Assembly: GCF_027594825.1 (NCBI RefSeq)
Contig: NZ_CP088930.1
Coordinates: forward strand, 5,145,019 to 5,209,018
Direction of reading: 5' to 3'
DNA: 64,000 bases
From: Serratia liquefaciens
GTDB lineage: Bacteria; Pseudomonadota; Gammaproteobacteria; Enterobacterales; Enterobacteriaceae
Shown: one piece after another, positions 8,898 to 16,973 of the stretch
Layout: every line of letters begins with the position of its first letter
How positions within the stretch are numbered: the stretch's first letter is position 1
Translations under genes and position numbers: made by a program
Notes under the pieces: generated by a model
What the model was told of the DNA's origin: nothing
What the model saw: only the letters and a program-made list of their open reading frames with translations
The model's database searches: none

Positions 8898-10340
8898 TCA
8901 CTCCCAGATGCTTTCCAGTTCCCAGGCCTGTGCCGCACCAAACTGCGCCAATCCGCTTTCGGCGAACAGGGTGACGCCGCGCTGCCCGTCGGTCGGGTAG
9001 ATACGGCTGGTCAGGCTGGCCTCGCCCTGATTGACGAACACTTCCAGCGATGAGCGGTCGATAAAGACGCGCAGCGACAAAATGTCAGCCTCCGGCAGTG
9101 GCACGCTGCGGCAGCCGCACAGGCCCGGATCTTCACTGAAACGTTCCAATACCAATCGATGCGTTTGATTATCGACGTACAGCCGTGCGGCGGTTCCGAT
9201 GTCGATGCCGTAGCGCTCGGCATCGCTGGTGGCCACGTTCAGCGTCAGCACCAGTTCCTGTACCCCGTCAACCAGCGTCTGGCGTTGGTTACGCACAGAC
9301 ACGGCGTCAAACGACTGTGGCTGCCTACGTAACGCGCTCAGCTCACGAGCCGGATTCATCAATACGTTGCCTTCGCACGACAAGGTCAATTCGCGGGGCA
9401 GGGTGAGCGCTCCGGCCCAACCGTGGGGCTTGCTCGGCATCGGCGATTCCCACATGTCCATCCAGGCGAACAGCATGCGGCGACCGTCGGCGGCAGTGAA
9501 GGTTTGCGGTGCGTAGAAATCGTGCCCGCTATCCAGCTCGCAGAAGGACTGGGTGACGCTGAAATCCTCATCAGGCCGCCAGTGTCCGAGCAGATACCCG
9601 CTCTGGAAGCGGTTGCGATTGCGGTAGCCCTGGGCCGCCAGCCCCTGCGGTGAGAACAGCAGAACCTGTTTTTCACCGAGCGGGAAGAAATCCGGGCATT
9701 CCCACATATAACCCTGGTGCGGCGATTGCGCCCCTGCGAGGACGCGATCGAACTGCCAGTCGCGCAGGTCATTCGAACGGTAAAGTCGCGCCTGGCCCAG
9801 CCCGTTTTCTTTGGCGCCTACCACCATCCACCAGCGGTCGGCTGCACGCCAAACTTTCGGGTCACGAAAGTGCTGAATGCCTTCCGGCGGCAGCAAAACC
9901 GGCCCGTGCTTGACGAAATGCACGCCATCTTCGCTGGTCGCCAGACACTGCACTTCGCGTACCTGGTCGTCGTCGCCTTCTTTGCCCAACCAGACGTGGC
10001 CGGTGTAGAGCAGCGTCAATACGCCGTTGTCATCCACCGCGCAGCCGGAAAAACAGCCGTCTTTGTCGTAGCTGTCGCCGGGAGCCAGGGCGATCGGCTG
10101 ATGCTGCCAATGTGCCAGATCCTTGCTGGTGGCATGGCCCCAATGCATGGGACCCCAGTTTTGGTCATAGGGATGATGCTGGTAGAACGCATGGTAGACG
10201 CCGTTAATGTACACCAGACCGTTGGGGTCGTTGATCCAGCCGGCGGCCGACGCCAGATGAAATTGCGGGTAGTAATCGTCCTGACGTTGCGCGCGCAGCG
10301 CTTCGACCGCGTGATCGGCCTGAGCTAAAGCATTTTTCAT
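8898..10340 (-). CDS. cscA: Sucrose hydrolase (invertase), GH32
   Basis: CscA hydrolyses unmodified sucrose to glucose and fructose in the cytoplasm. The 480-residue protein carries the three GH32 catalytic signatures: WINDPNG (nucleophile Asp38), FRDP (Asp160, transition-state stabiliser) and ECPDF (acid/base Glu214), followed by the C-terminal beta-sandwich. There is no signal peptide. Its start overlaps the cscB stop by four bases, so cscB and cscA form one operon. The permease rather than a PTS enzyme next door argues for sucrose over sucrose-6-phosphate as substrate. Confidence 0.93.
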   Translation of the reverse strand: MKNALAQADHAVEALRAQRQDDYYPQFHLASAAGWINDPNGLVYINGVYHAFYQHHPYDQNWGPMHWGHATSKDLAHWQHQPIALAPGDSYDKDGCFSGCAVDDNGVLTLLYTGHVWLGKEGDDDQVREVQCLATSEDGVHFVKHGPVLLPPEGIQHFRDPKVWRAADRWWMVVGAKENGLGQARLYRSNDLRDWQFDRVLAGAQSPHQGYMWECPDFFPLGEKQVLLFSPQGLAAQGYRNRNRFQSGYLLGHWRPDEDFSVTQSFCELDSGHDFYAPQTFTAADGRRMLFAWMDMWESPMPSKPHGWAGALTLPRELTLSCEGNVLMNPARELSALRRQPQSFDAVSVRNQRQTLVDGVQELVLTLNVATSDAERYGIDIGTAARLYVDNQTHRLVLERFSEDPGLCGCRSVPLPEADILSLRVFIDRSSLEVFVNQGEASLTSRIYPTDGQRGVTLFAESGLAQFGAAQAWELESIWE

Positions 10341-11596
10341 TGGGTTGGCTCACTTGATTTTATCGTTGATTGAAATTGGGGCGTGCAGGCGACGGTTTCA
10401 CCACGCAGCAGGAGGCAGGAAATCAGCGTGGTGCCGGCCACGGCGCAGCCCATCAGCAAATAGGTGTCGGCAAAGCCGATACGGTCGTAGCCGTAACCGG
10501 CCAGCGGCGCCAGGATGCCGGCGACGATTTGGCTGATAAACTGGAAGCCCACCAGATACAGCGTCGAGGACAGGCGGCTGTCAAAGCGGGTGGTGATGTA
10601 TTTGAACATCGCCACCAGCAGGATAGGCAGCTCCACGGCGTGCAACAGTTTCATGGCGGAAATCATCAGGGCGCCGCTGGCGAAGCCGGAACCGAACATG
10701 CGCAGCGCCATCACGCTGCTGGCCAGCAGCAAACTCTGTTTGATGCCGATGCGATTGACCAGCAGGGGGGCCAGGAACATGCCGCCGGCCTCAAGAAATA
10801 CCTGCAAGGAGTTGAGGAAACCGTACATGCGGTTGCCTTCTTCGTGGGTGGCGAACTGCGAGGCAAAATACACCGGGAACTGCTGGTCAAACACGCCGTA
10901 GATGCTGGTACCGAGAACGAAAACCACCAGTGCCCAGAAACCCGGCAGGCGCAGCAGGGCCAGCGCGTCCTGCAGCTTCAGATTTTCCGGTTTGCCGTAT
11001 TCCAGACCGGCCATGGCGTTGGGTTTCAGTTCGCGCACCTGCCACAGCAGCAGCAGAAACACCGCCGCTGAGGCCGAAGCGATCCAGAAGTTAATATTGG
11101 GATTGATGTTGTAGTTGAAACCGGCGAAGAAGGTGGCGCTGGCCCAGCCCAGTGACCCCCACATGCGAGCCCGGCCAAACTCAAAGCTGACGATCCGGCT
11201 GACCCTTTCGGTATAGGACTCCAGCGCGCCAATGCCGGCATTGAACGCCAGGCTGACAAATACGCCGCCCACCAGTGCACCGGCCACCAGGTTGGTTTGC
11301 AGCAGCGGGGCGTAGACGTAGATAAAGAACGGGCCGGTCAGCAGCAGCAGCACGCCGACAAACAGCAGCAGGTGTTTACGCAGCCCGAGCTTGTCCTGAA
11401 TAAAGCCGTACAGGGGCTGTGCGCACAGCGCCATGATGGACATTGCCGAGAAGATCAGGCCGGTTTCCGTGCCTTTCAGGCCGATCTTCTGGTTCAGCCA
11501 GATGGAGATCAGAGAAAAACTGGATGACCAGGTGAAGAAGAAGAAAAACAACAGGCCGCTGAGAAGCACATAATATTTTTTTGTTTCGCGGTTCAT
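10337..11596 (-). CDS. cscB: Sucrose:proton symporter, LacY family
   Basis: A 419-residue, 12-helix major facilitator of the oligosaccharide:H+ symporter family. Family marks include the FFFFTWSSSFSLISIWL first helix, the YGFIQDKLGLRKHL loop and the VFDQQFPVYF stretch, which parallels FDQQLFPVFY in E. coli CscB. I chose the ATG at 11596 since it gives the usual short N-terminus (E. coli CscB has 415 residues); the frame is open further upstream but that would run through the operators. It is the first gene of cscBA and lies behind two operators and a CRP site. Confidence 0.88.
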   Translation of the reverse strand: MNRETKKYYVLLSGLLFFFFFTWSSSFSLISIWLNQKIGLKGTETGLIFSAMSIMALCAQPLYGFIQDKLGLRKHLLLFVGVLLLLTGPFFIYVYAPLLQTNLVAGALVGGVFVSLAFNAGIGALESYTERVSRIVSFEFGRARMWGSLGWASATFFAGFNYNINPNINFWIASASAAVFLLLLWQVRELKPNAMAGLEYGKPENLKLQDALALLRLPGFWALVVFVLGTSIYGVFDQQFPVYFASQFATHEEGNRMYGFLNSLQVFLEAGGMFLAPLLVNRIGIKQSLLLASSVMALRMFGSGFASGALMISAMKLLHAVELPILLVAMFKYITTRFDSRLSSTLYLVGFQFISQIVAGILAPLAGYGYDRIGFADTYLLMGCAVAGTTLISCLLLRGETVACTPQFQSTIKSSEPTQ

Positions 11597-11630
11597 GGGG
11601 AATGCCCTGATGGATGAAATTGGCTCTATT

Positions 11631-11642
11631 GTTAACGTTAAC
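11631..11642. promoter_or_regulatory. CscR operator, proximal copy
   Basis: The perfect palindrome GTTAACGTTAAC lies 35 bases upstream of the cscB start. An identical copy lies 64 bp further upstream. Confidence 0.7.
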
Positions 11643-11694
11643 TTTAAACCAAATAAAGCCGCCAAAGCGACGGATTGCGATGTTAATCACAAAA

Positions 11695-11706
11695 GTTAAC
11701 GTTAAC
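11695..11706. promoter_or_regulatory. CscR operator, distal copy
   Basis: Second identical GTTAACGTTAAC palindrome. The 64-bp centre-to-centre spacing is close to six helical turns, which would favour DNA looping by a tetrameric LacI-type repressor. Confidence 0.7.
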
Positions 11707-11716
11707 ATTTTGCGGG

Positions 11717-11732
11717 TGTGATCCAAATCACC
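11717..11732. promoter_or_regulatory. CRP site of cscBA
   Basis: TGTGA-N6-TCACC, one base off the CRP consensus, lies just upstream of the distal operator. It fits catabolite control of sucrose uptake. Confidence 0.65.
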
Positions 11733-11858
11733 CGTTAATAAAACAGGGGCGCAGTGCGCCCCGGAGACTGCAGACAAACATATAATGTTTGGCGGCAGGC
11801 GTTAGAGATTTTGAAAATAATCAGGAAAATCTATTTCTTGATTTTCGGCTGATATCAC

Positions 11859-11925
11859 AAAGGGGGAAAAACCACGCTTTTATCCCCCTTTGTCAATAAT
11901 CTGAGGGGTGCAGTGCGCCCCGCAG
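11859..11925 (-). terminator. Tandem hairpins after the MHS transporter gene
   Basis: Two hairpins follow the stop at 11928 on the minus strand: a GGGGCGCACTGCACCCC stem (about 11906-11922) and an AAAGGGGG / CCCCCTTT stem (11859-11891). A close copy of the first, GGGGCGCAGTGCGCCCC, lies at 11746-11762. With the csc operators these fill the 331-bp gap 11597-11927; no gene is seen in it. Confidence 0.55.
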
Positions 11926-11927
11926 GG

Positions 11928-13244
11928 TTAACGTTCGTTGAGTGAACGCAGATGGTCGTCGCGCCGCAGGGTCATCAGCGCGAACAGGCTGACTACCGAG
12001 GTGGCAACCACGTAGTAGGCTGGGATATCGAGGTTGCCGGTCTGTTTGATCAGACCGGTGATGATTAGCCCGGCAGAGCCGGAAAATACCGCGTTAGAAA
12101 GCGAATAGGCCAGCCCCAGGCCGGTATAACGCACCTGCGTCGGGAACATCTCCGCCAGCATCGCCGGACCGGGGCCGGCCAGCAAACCGACGACCGCACC
12201 GGCGATCATCACCGCGATGCCTTTGACCAACAGCGAACTTTGAGGGTCCTGCAGCAGGTGCAGCAGCGGGAAGGTGAACAGGATCACCGCCACTACCGCC
12301 GTCAGCATCACCGTTTTGCGTCCCAGCTTATCGCTGAGGATGCCGGCGGGCAGAATGGTCAGGGCGAAACCGACGTTAGCCAGTACTGTCGCCACCAGCG
12401 CCTGCTGGAAGGTGGCGTGCAGCGCGGTTTGCAGGTAGGACGGCATCACCACCAGAAAGGTGTAGCCGGCAGCGGACCAGCCCATCATGCGTCCAATGCC
12501 GATCGCGATGGTTTTCACCACGCCGCTTAACTTCAGCTCGGGGGCTTGCACCTTGGTGCCGAGGTTTTGCTGCGCCTGGGTAAAGGTTGGTGTTTCTTGC
12601 AGTTTCAAGCGTAGCCACAGTGCTACCGCGCCCATCGGCAACGCCAGCAGGAAGGGGATACGCCAGCCCCAGTCATGCAACTGCTCAGAGGTTAAAAGCG
12701 CAGCCAACAGCGCCACCAGTCCGGCCCCCGCCAACAGCCCGAAGGCCACGGTCAGCGATTGCCAGGCCCCGAACAGGCCACGTTTGCCCTTTGGCGCGAA
12801 CTCGGTCATCAGCGAGACCGCACCGCCGAATTCCCCGCCGGCAAACAGCCCCTGGAACATGCGCAACAGGGTCAGCAGCAGCGGGGCGGCGACGCCGATG
12901 GAGGCATAGGTCGGCATCACGCCGATCAGGGCGGTGGCCACCGTCATCAGCAACAAGACTGCGATCAGCGTCGGTCGGCGGCCAATGCGATCGCCGATGC
13001 GGCCGAAAATCACGGCGCCTATCGGGCGACAGAAAAAGGCCAGCGCAAAGGCGGCATAGGTGAGGATCAGGCTGGTAATTTCACTTTCACCCTGCAGGGT
13101 GAAAAAATTGGCGGCGATCACGGTAGCGAGAAAACCGTAAACGCCGAATTCATACCACTCAATAAAGTTGCCGACCGATCCGGCCAGCAAGGCCTGACGC
13201 GACTGACGTGCGTCGATAACCGCTGTTTGTGTGTCCATCCCCAT
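11928..13244 (-). CDS. MHS-family MFS transporter
   Basis: A 438-residue, 12-helix transporter of the metabolite:H+ symporter family, which includes ShiA, ProP, KgtP and CitA. The GNFIEWYEFGVYGFLATVIAANFF start and the RPIGAVIFGRIGDRIGRRPTL loop are diagnostic. The substrate cannot be read from sequence. Two ATG codons lie six bases apart (13244 and 13238); the first has GGGA close by, the second a better-spaced GGGAATGGGG, so the N-terminus may be two residues shorter. It is transcribed alone, ending in two hairpins before the csc promoter. Confidence 0.8.
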   Translation of the reverse strand: MGMDTQTAVIDARQSRQALLAGSVGNFIEWYEFGVYGFLATVIAANFFTLQGESEITSLILTYAAFALAFFCRPIGAVIFGRIGDRIGRRPTLIAVLLLMTVATALIGVMPTYASIGVAAPLLLTLLRMFQGLFAGGEFGGAVSLMTEFAPKGKRGLFGAWQSLTVAFGLLAGAGLVALLAALLTSEQLHDWGWRIPFLLALPMGAVALWLRLKLQETPTFTQAQQNLGTKVQAPELKLSGVVKTIAIGIGRMMGWSAAGYTFLVVMPSYLQTALHATFQQALVATVLANVGFALTILPAGILSDKLGRKTVMLTAVVAVILFTFPLLHLLQDPQSSLLVKGIAVMIAGAVVGLLAGPGPAMLAEMFPTQVRYTGLGLAYSLSNAVFSGSAGLIITGLIKQTGNLDIPAYYVVATSVVSLFALMTLRRDDHLRSLNER

Positions 13245-13328
13245 TCCCGTGCGTTTGAATTATTGTCATTCAGTTCTAAATTCTTACGGCAAAACAATCA
13301 ATTATTTTAAACGGGAAGTGTGAAGGCC

Positions 13329-13715
13329 TCAGACGATGTCGTCGATTTTCCACCAGTCGGGGCAGCCATCGGCAAAGGAGTGCGCGGTGGGGCGCAGCGC
13401 CGCCAGGTCGCCACGATCAAAACTGCCGGTGACCAGCGCGACGGTCGGTTCGTCATCGACAGCGCCCAGAGTACTGCCGCAACGTGGGCAAAAGGCGCGG
13501 CTGGAATAGTCGGAAGAACGGTACAGGGCAGGCATGCCGCCGGCACCGATCCAACTGACGGCCTCACGCGGAAACTCAACCCAGCACAACGTTGGCGCGC
13601 CGGAGTGACGCTGACAGAACTCGCATGAGCAACTGTGAGGATTACCGGGCCGGCCAACGGCCTGAAAACGGATATGCCCGCAAAGACAGCCACCTGAATA
13701 CCGCCGTTTTTCCAT
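13329..13715 (-). CDS. GFA (glutathione-dependent formaldehyde-activating-like) domain protein
   Basis: A 128-residue zinc protein of the GFA/CENP-V fold. Cysteine motifs are intact: CLCGHIRF (residues 10-17), CSCEFCQRHSG and CPRCGS. Proteins of this kind are often annotated as glutathione-dependent formaldehyde-activating enzymes, but most have no proven activity. It is a single gene; a second open frame on the same strand (13307-13723) is only its shadow. Confidence 0.75.
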   Translation of the reverse strand: MEKRRYSGGCLCGHIRFQAVGRPGNPHSCSCEFCQRHSGAPTLCWVEFPREAVSWIGAGGMPALYRSSDYSSRAFCPRCGSTLGAVDDEPTVALVTGSFDRGDLAALRPTAHSFADGCPDWWKIDDIV

Positions 13716-13801
13716 CGCTTCACCTGTCGTTTGTCGTTGTAGCCTGTAGGTTGAGCTTACTATAAAGGCCCTGGCGGAAAATAAAACGCCGGGGCGAATG
13801 A

Positions 13802-14509
13802 TTACCAGAGTAAGGGAGCGGTCTCATGGCCGTTTTCGGCGTAGTACAGCGAAGGCAGGAATTGCGCCAGATAGCTGAATTCATTGTAGCAATGGCGCAT
13901 CAGGTTAAAGCCAACCTCGTCCGGCAATTCTTCATGGGCGTTGGCGCAGGATTTCCCCAACAGAAAACGGCTGCGTAGCACGCAACCATAGGGGGTATCG
14001 CGGGCCAGATGCAGCATTTCGCCGTCGAGCGGATCGCCATTGTCGTCCAGCGCCACCTGCTCGCCAAAGCCGATCCGTGCGCATACGGCGGCGGATAATG
14101 CCTGACCGTCCCGCGCCTGTTGCAAAGGTTGTGGGGCAAAAAAGTCTTCTGCCGCGTGGAATTTGAGGCGTGCCGGAACCGGTGGCAATTCGGCTAACCA
14201 TTCCACCGCGTTGATGCTGGCACCCACGTAGCTTTGGCCTTTTCTCCAGTGCTGATCCCAGCCGCGGTGCTCGACATGATCGTGCGGGTGCCACCAACGG
14301 ATATGCTGGGTGGTCTCGAAAAAGGTAAACCACCAATCCAGCATGCGGCCCTTGCAGCCATGCAGATCGGTACGGATTGCCACGGTTAACCAGCCGTCGC
14401 TGTTGCGCGTCAGCCCCATCTCCAGCCGCAGCGGTTCAGGTTTGAGCAACTCGTTGATATCATTTACGCCCCAGGGCAGCATCAGTGATTGATGTGTCAT
14501 CACGCTCAT
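13802..14509 (-). CDS. PhlG-like hydrolase (2,4-diacetylphloroglucinol hydrolase family)
   Basis: The 235-residue protein resembles the C-C hydrolase PhlG, which cleaves the antifungal 2,4-diacetylphloroglucinol (DAPG) to the monoacetyl form. Candidate zinc ligands are present: a WWHPHDHVEH cluster (His74, His76, His78, Glu80) and an HCYNE motif (His206, Glu210) that parallels the HxxxE ligand pair of PhlG. It is shorter than PhlG itself (about 290 residues). It is divergent from a TetR regulator with a palindromic site between them, an arrangement that suggests induction by its own substrate. The substrate may be DAPG or another acylated phenol. Confidence 0.7.
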   Translation of the reverse strand: MSVMTHQSLMLPWGVNDINELLKPEPLRLEMGLTRNSDGWLTVAIRTDLHGCKGRMLDWWFTFFETTQHIRWWHPHDHVEHRGWDQHWRKGQSYVGASINAVEWLAELPPVPARLKFHAAEDFFAPQPLQQARDGQALSAAVCARIGFGEQVALDDNGDPLDGEMLHLARDTPYGCVLRSRFLLGKSCANAHEELPDEVGFNLMRHCYNEFSYLAQFLPSLYYAENGHETAPLLW

Positions 14510-14522
14510 CCTTTTTTATTTG

Positions 14523-14541
14523 GGAAACGATATTTGTTTCC
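14523..14541. promoter_or_regulatory. TetR operator between the PhlG-like and TetR genes
   Basis: GGAAAC-N7-GTTTCC, extended by ATTT/AAAT on the outer sides (10 of 11 positions symmetrical), lies in the 85-bp divergent region. It is the obvious binding site for the adjacent TetR protein and could control both genes. Confidence 0.65.
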
Positions 14542-14594
14542 TAAATAAGGCTATGCCGCTATGCTGACTCTGTCAACGACTTCGAGGAACTGTG

Positions 14595-15251
14595 ATGGCA
14601 AATAAAGTGGAAGCCGAACCGCGTACGCGTGGAAGGCCCTCGGCTCCGGAAGGGGAGTTACGCGCGGCGGCAGTGGAGGCCACTCTGGCGCTGTTGCTGA
14701 CGCAGGGCTATGCCGCCACCACCGTGGACGCGGTGGCGAAGCGGGCGGGCATGGCGAAGAAAACCCTGTATCGCTTTGCCGAAAATCGCGATGCGCTGGT
14801 GACGCAGGCGATTGCGAGCTGGACCGACGCTTTTGCGCCGGTGTTTGAACAGGACGCGCAGCGGGCGACAGAGTTACCGACGCTGTTGTCGCAGGGCTTG
14901 CAGGCCATTGCGCGACAGGTGCTGAGCGAGCAGGCGGTGGGGATGTTTCGCCTGCTGCAGAGTGAATTTCCGGGGCGTGAAGATTTGCTGGCGGCTTATC
15001 AGCGCAACGGCATTGAACGTGGCAGGGCGATTGTGGCGCAGTGGCTGCAGCGTCAGCAACGCCGTGGCTGGCTGTGTGAACGAGATTACGCGCAGATCAG
15101 CGATCTGCTGCTGGCGATGGTGATGGCAGAACCCTTACGCCAGATGGCGCTTGGCCTGTTGCCGCCAGGCAGTGCGATCGACACTCGCATAGCGGCGGCG
15201 TTGGCACTGGTGTTGCCGGGGTTGCTCAGGGCACCGTCGTCCGGGCCCTGA
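14595..15251 (+). CDS. TetR-family regulator
   Basis: A 218-residue repressor with an N-terminal TetR helix-turn-helix (about residues 20-65; TTVDAVAKRAGMAKKTLYRFAENRDALV) and a C-terminal ligand domain of the AefR-like type. GAGGAAC precedes the ATG at 14595. It is divergent from the PhlG-like hydrolase and probably represses it through the palindrome at 14523-14541. In Pseudomonas the TetR protein PhlF plays the same role for DAPG genes; this one is not a close match to PhlF that I can assert. Confidence 0.85.
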   Translation: MANKVEAEPRTRGRPSAPEGELRAAAVEATLALLLTQGYAATTVDAVAKRAGMAKKTLYRFAENRDALVTQAIASWTDAFAPVFEQDAQRATELPTLLSQGLQAIARQVLSEQAVGMFRLLQSEFPGREDLLAAYQRNGIERGRAIVAQWLQRQQRRGWLCERDYAQISDLLLAMVMAEPLRQMALGLLPPGSAIDTRIAAALALVLPGLLRAPSSGP

Positions 15252-15275
15252 GGCTGGTGGTGGTCAAATCACTTT

Positions 15276-16922
15276 TTACTTACCGTACCGGCGCAGCACC
15301 TGTTCTGCCGCGGCGAAGTCTGGCGCCAGCGGGCGGTCAACTTCGATAAACGGCACCTGCTTGCGCACCGCCGTATAGAGTGCTGCGGTGGGGGCGGATA
15401 GCGTAAAACCGTTGTGCCGCTGCTGGCGCAAATCCACCGCCTGCGCGTCGTGCACCAACAAGATCCCCAGCAATTGATAGCTGTTGTCCACCTGCTGCTG
15501 AACGCGAGCCACCACCGACGGCGCATTGGTGGCGATGTCTTCAATATCGCCGGCGACCGGGAAGTAATCGAGCGATACCGGCATGGCGAGCTCTTTGTTC
15601 CGCATCGCCAGCATCATGACCGGCTTTTCCATCGCGCCAAAGGCGTGCACGGTGTGGTCGGTGCCGAGAAAACGACTCAGGCCGGTAAACGCCGGGTTAT
15701 TCAGTTTGACCACCTGTTGAGCGCTGGCCAGCGAATTATGCGCCAGCGCCAATCCCAATTGCTCAAAGGCCAGCACCCAGGGCAGCGGCTCAAAGTTGGC
15801 GCTCGGCAGCACGGCACCTTGCAGACTGCCTTTGCTGACGTAACCTACCGCCTCCTGCGGCCGCTGCGACGGTGCCGTAACGTCGAGTGCCACTCCAGGA
15901 TTGTCGTCGGAGCTGTTTAACTGCACCAGCAACTGGTCATAAGCCTGCTGATAGCTGCGCTGGAGCTCCGCCAGCAGATAAACCCCGGAGCGAAAACTCA
16001 GCGGATCCTGCAGGGGACGGCTGTCATCGTGCTGCCACAGGCTGGAGCCGGTCAGCAACTCGCGCAGGTTTTTCCCCATGGCCGCCACTTCCGGGTAAGG
16101 GCGTAGCGCCAGGGTATTGGCGAGGAACGGCGAGAGGTTGCCGTTCAGCGCCTGCAGGCTGAGCGCATAGGTCAAGGTATTGACCTGCATCAGGTGGGCC
16201 AGCGAATCCAGTGCCAGTGCAGCGCTGGCGGCGGAATAGGCATTGGAACTGAGGATCGCCAGCGCGTCTTTGGCATAAGGGGCAATGGCCGGGGTTTGGC
16301 TGCCTTGCAGCGCCGCTTTGGCCGCCACTTTGTTGCCCTGGTAATACACGTCACCTTCGCCGAGCATGGCCAGTCCAATGTGGCTGATCACCGTGATATC
16401 CCCTTCGCCCACCGACCCGTCTGCCGGGATCACCGGGGTGATGCCTTTGTTGAGAAAAGCGACATAGGCGTCGACAATCGCCGGTTGGACACCGCCGCCA
16501 CCGCTCAACAGGGCATTGAGCCGGGTGACCATGGTGGCGCGCGCGACGCGGACGCTCATGGCTTCGCCAATACCGCCAGAGTGGGCATGCAGCAGGCCGA
16601 CGTTAAATTTTTTCGAGGCGTCGATCACCTCCTGCGTCAGTTTGCCGTGGACGTCGACCATGGGCCGGTCCTTGTTTAATCCGACGCCCACCGTCAGCCC
16701 ATAGATTTTCAGCCCGCTCTGCGCAGCTTCGATCAGCACCTGATGTGACCGTGTCACGCGCTCCATGGCGACGGGCGCGACGCTCACCGCTTCGCCATCG
16801 GCGACCTGCGCAATCAGGTGCGGGGTAATAGAGTGTCCATCGAGCGTGACGGTAGCCAAGCCCAATGGGTGGTAACCGAACGTCAGCGCGGCCAACAGCG
16901 ATAAAGCGAATTTTCCTGGCAT
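15276..16922 (-). CDS. Probable ergothionase (MIO-less aromatic amino acid lyase family)
   Basis: A 548-residue member of the histidine/phenylalanine ammonia-lyase fold. In true ammonia-lyases the electrophilic MIO cofactor forms from Ala-Ser-Gly in GSVGASGD; here the loop reads GSVGEGD (169-175), one residue shorter and without the serine, so MIO cannot form. Other fold marks remain: IYGLTVGVG (Tyr74), QDPLSFRS (Tyr to Leu), SSDDNPG and ANFEP. Ergothionases, which eliminate trimethylamine from ergothioneine to give thiourocanate, are known MIO-less members. The neighbours encode the next four pathway steps. Oddly, residues 1-23 look like a signal peptide (MPGK, then FALSLLAALTF, then LGLA), implying periplasmic action. 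AAGGG lies 11 bases before the ATG. Confidence 0.75.
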   Translation of the reverse strand: MPGKFALSLLAALTFGYHPLGLATVTLDGHSITPHLIAQVADGEAVSVAPVAMERVTRSHQVLIEAAQSGLKIYGLTVGVGLNKDRPMVDVHGKLTQEVIDASKKFNVGLLHAHSGGIGEAMSVRVARATMVTRLNALLSGGGGVQPAIVDAYVAFLNKGITPVIPADGSVGEGDITVISHIGLAMLGEGDVYYQGNKVAAKAALQGSQTPAIAPYAKDALAILSSNAYSAASAALALDSLAHLMQVNTLTYALSLQALNGNLSPFLANTLALRPYPEVAAMGKNLRELLTGSSLWQHDDSRPLQDPLSFRSGVYLLAELQRSYQQAYDQLLVQLNSSDDNPGVALDVTAPSQRPQEAVGYVSKGSLQGAVLPSANFEPLPWVLAFEQLGLALAHNSLASAQQVVKLNNPAFTGLSRFLGTDHTVHAFGAMEKPVMMLAMRNKELAMPVSLDYFPVAGDIEDIATNAPSVVARVQQQVDNSYQLLGILLVHDAQAVDLRQQRHNGFTLSAPTAALYTAVRKQVPFIEVDRPLAPDFAAAEQVLRRYGK

Positions 16923-16973
16923 GATAAGTAAACCCTTATTATTGATTTTTATGATGTTTTAACGTTATTCGGT

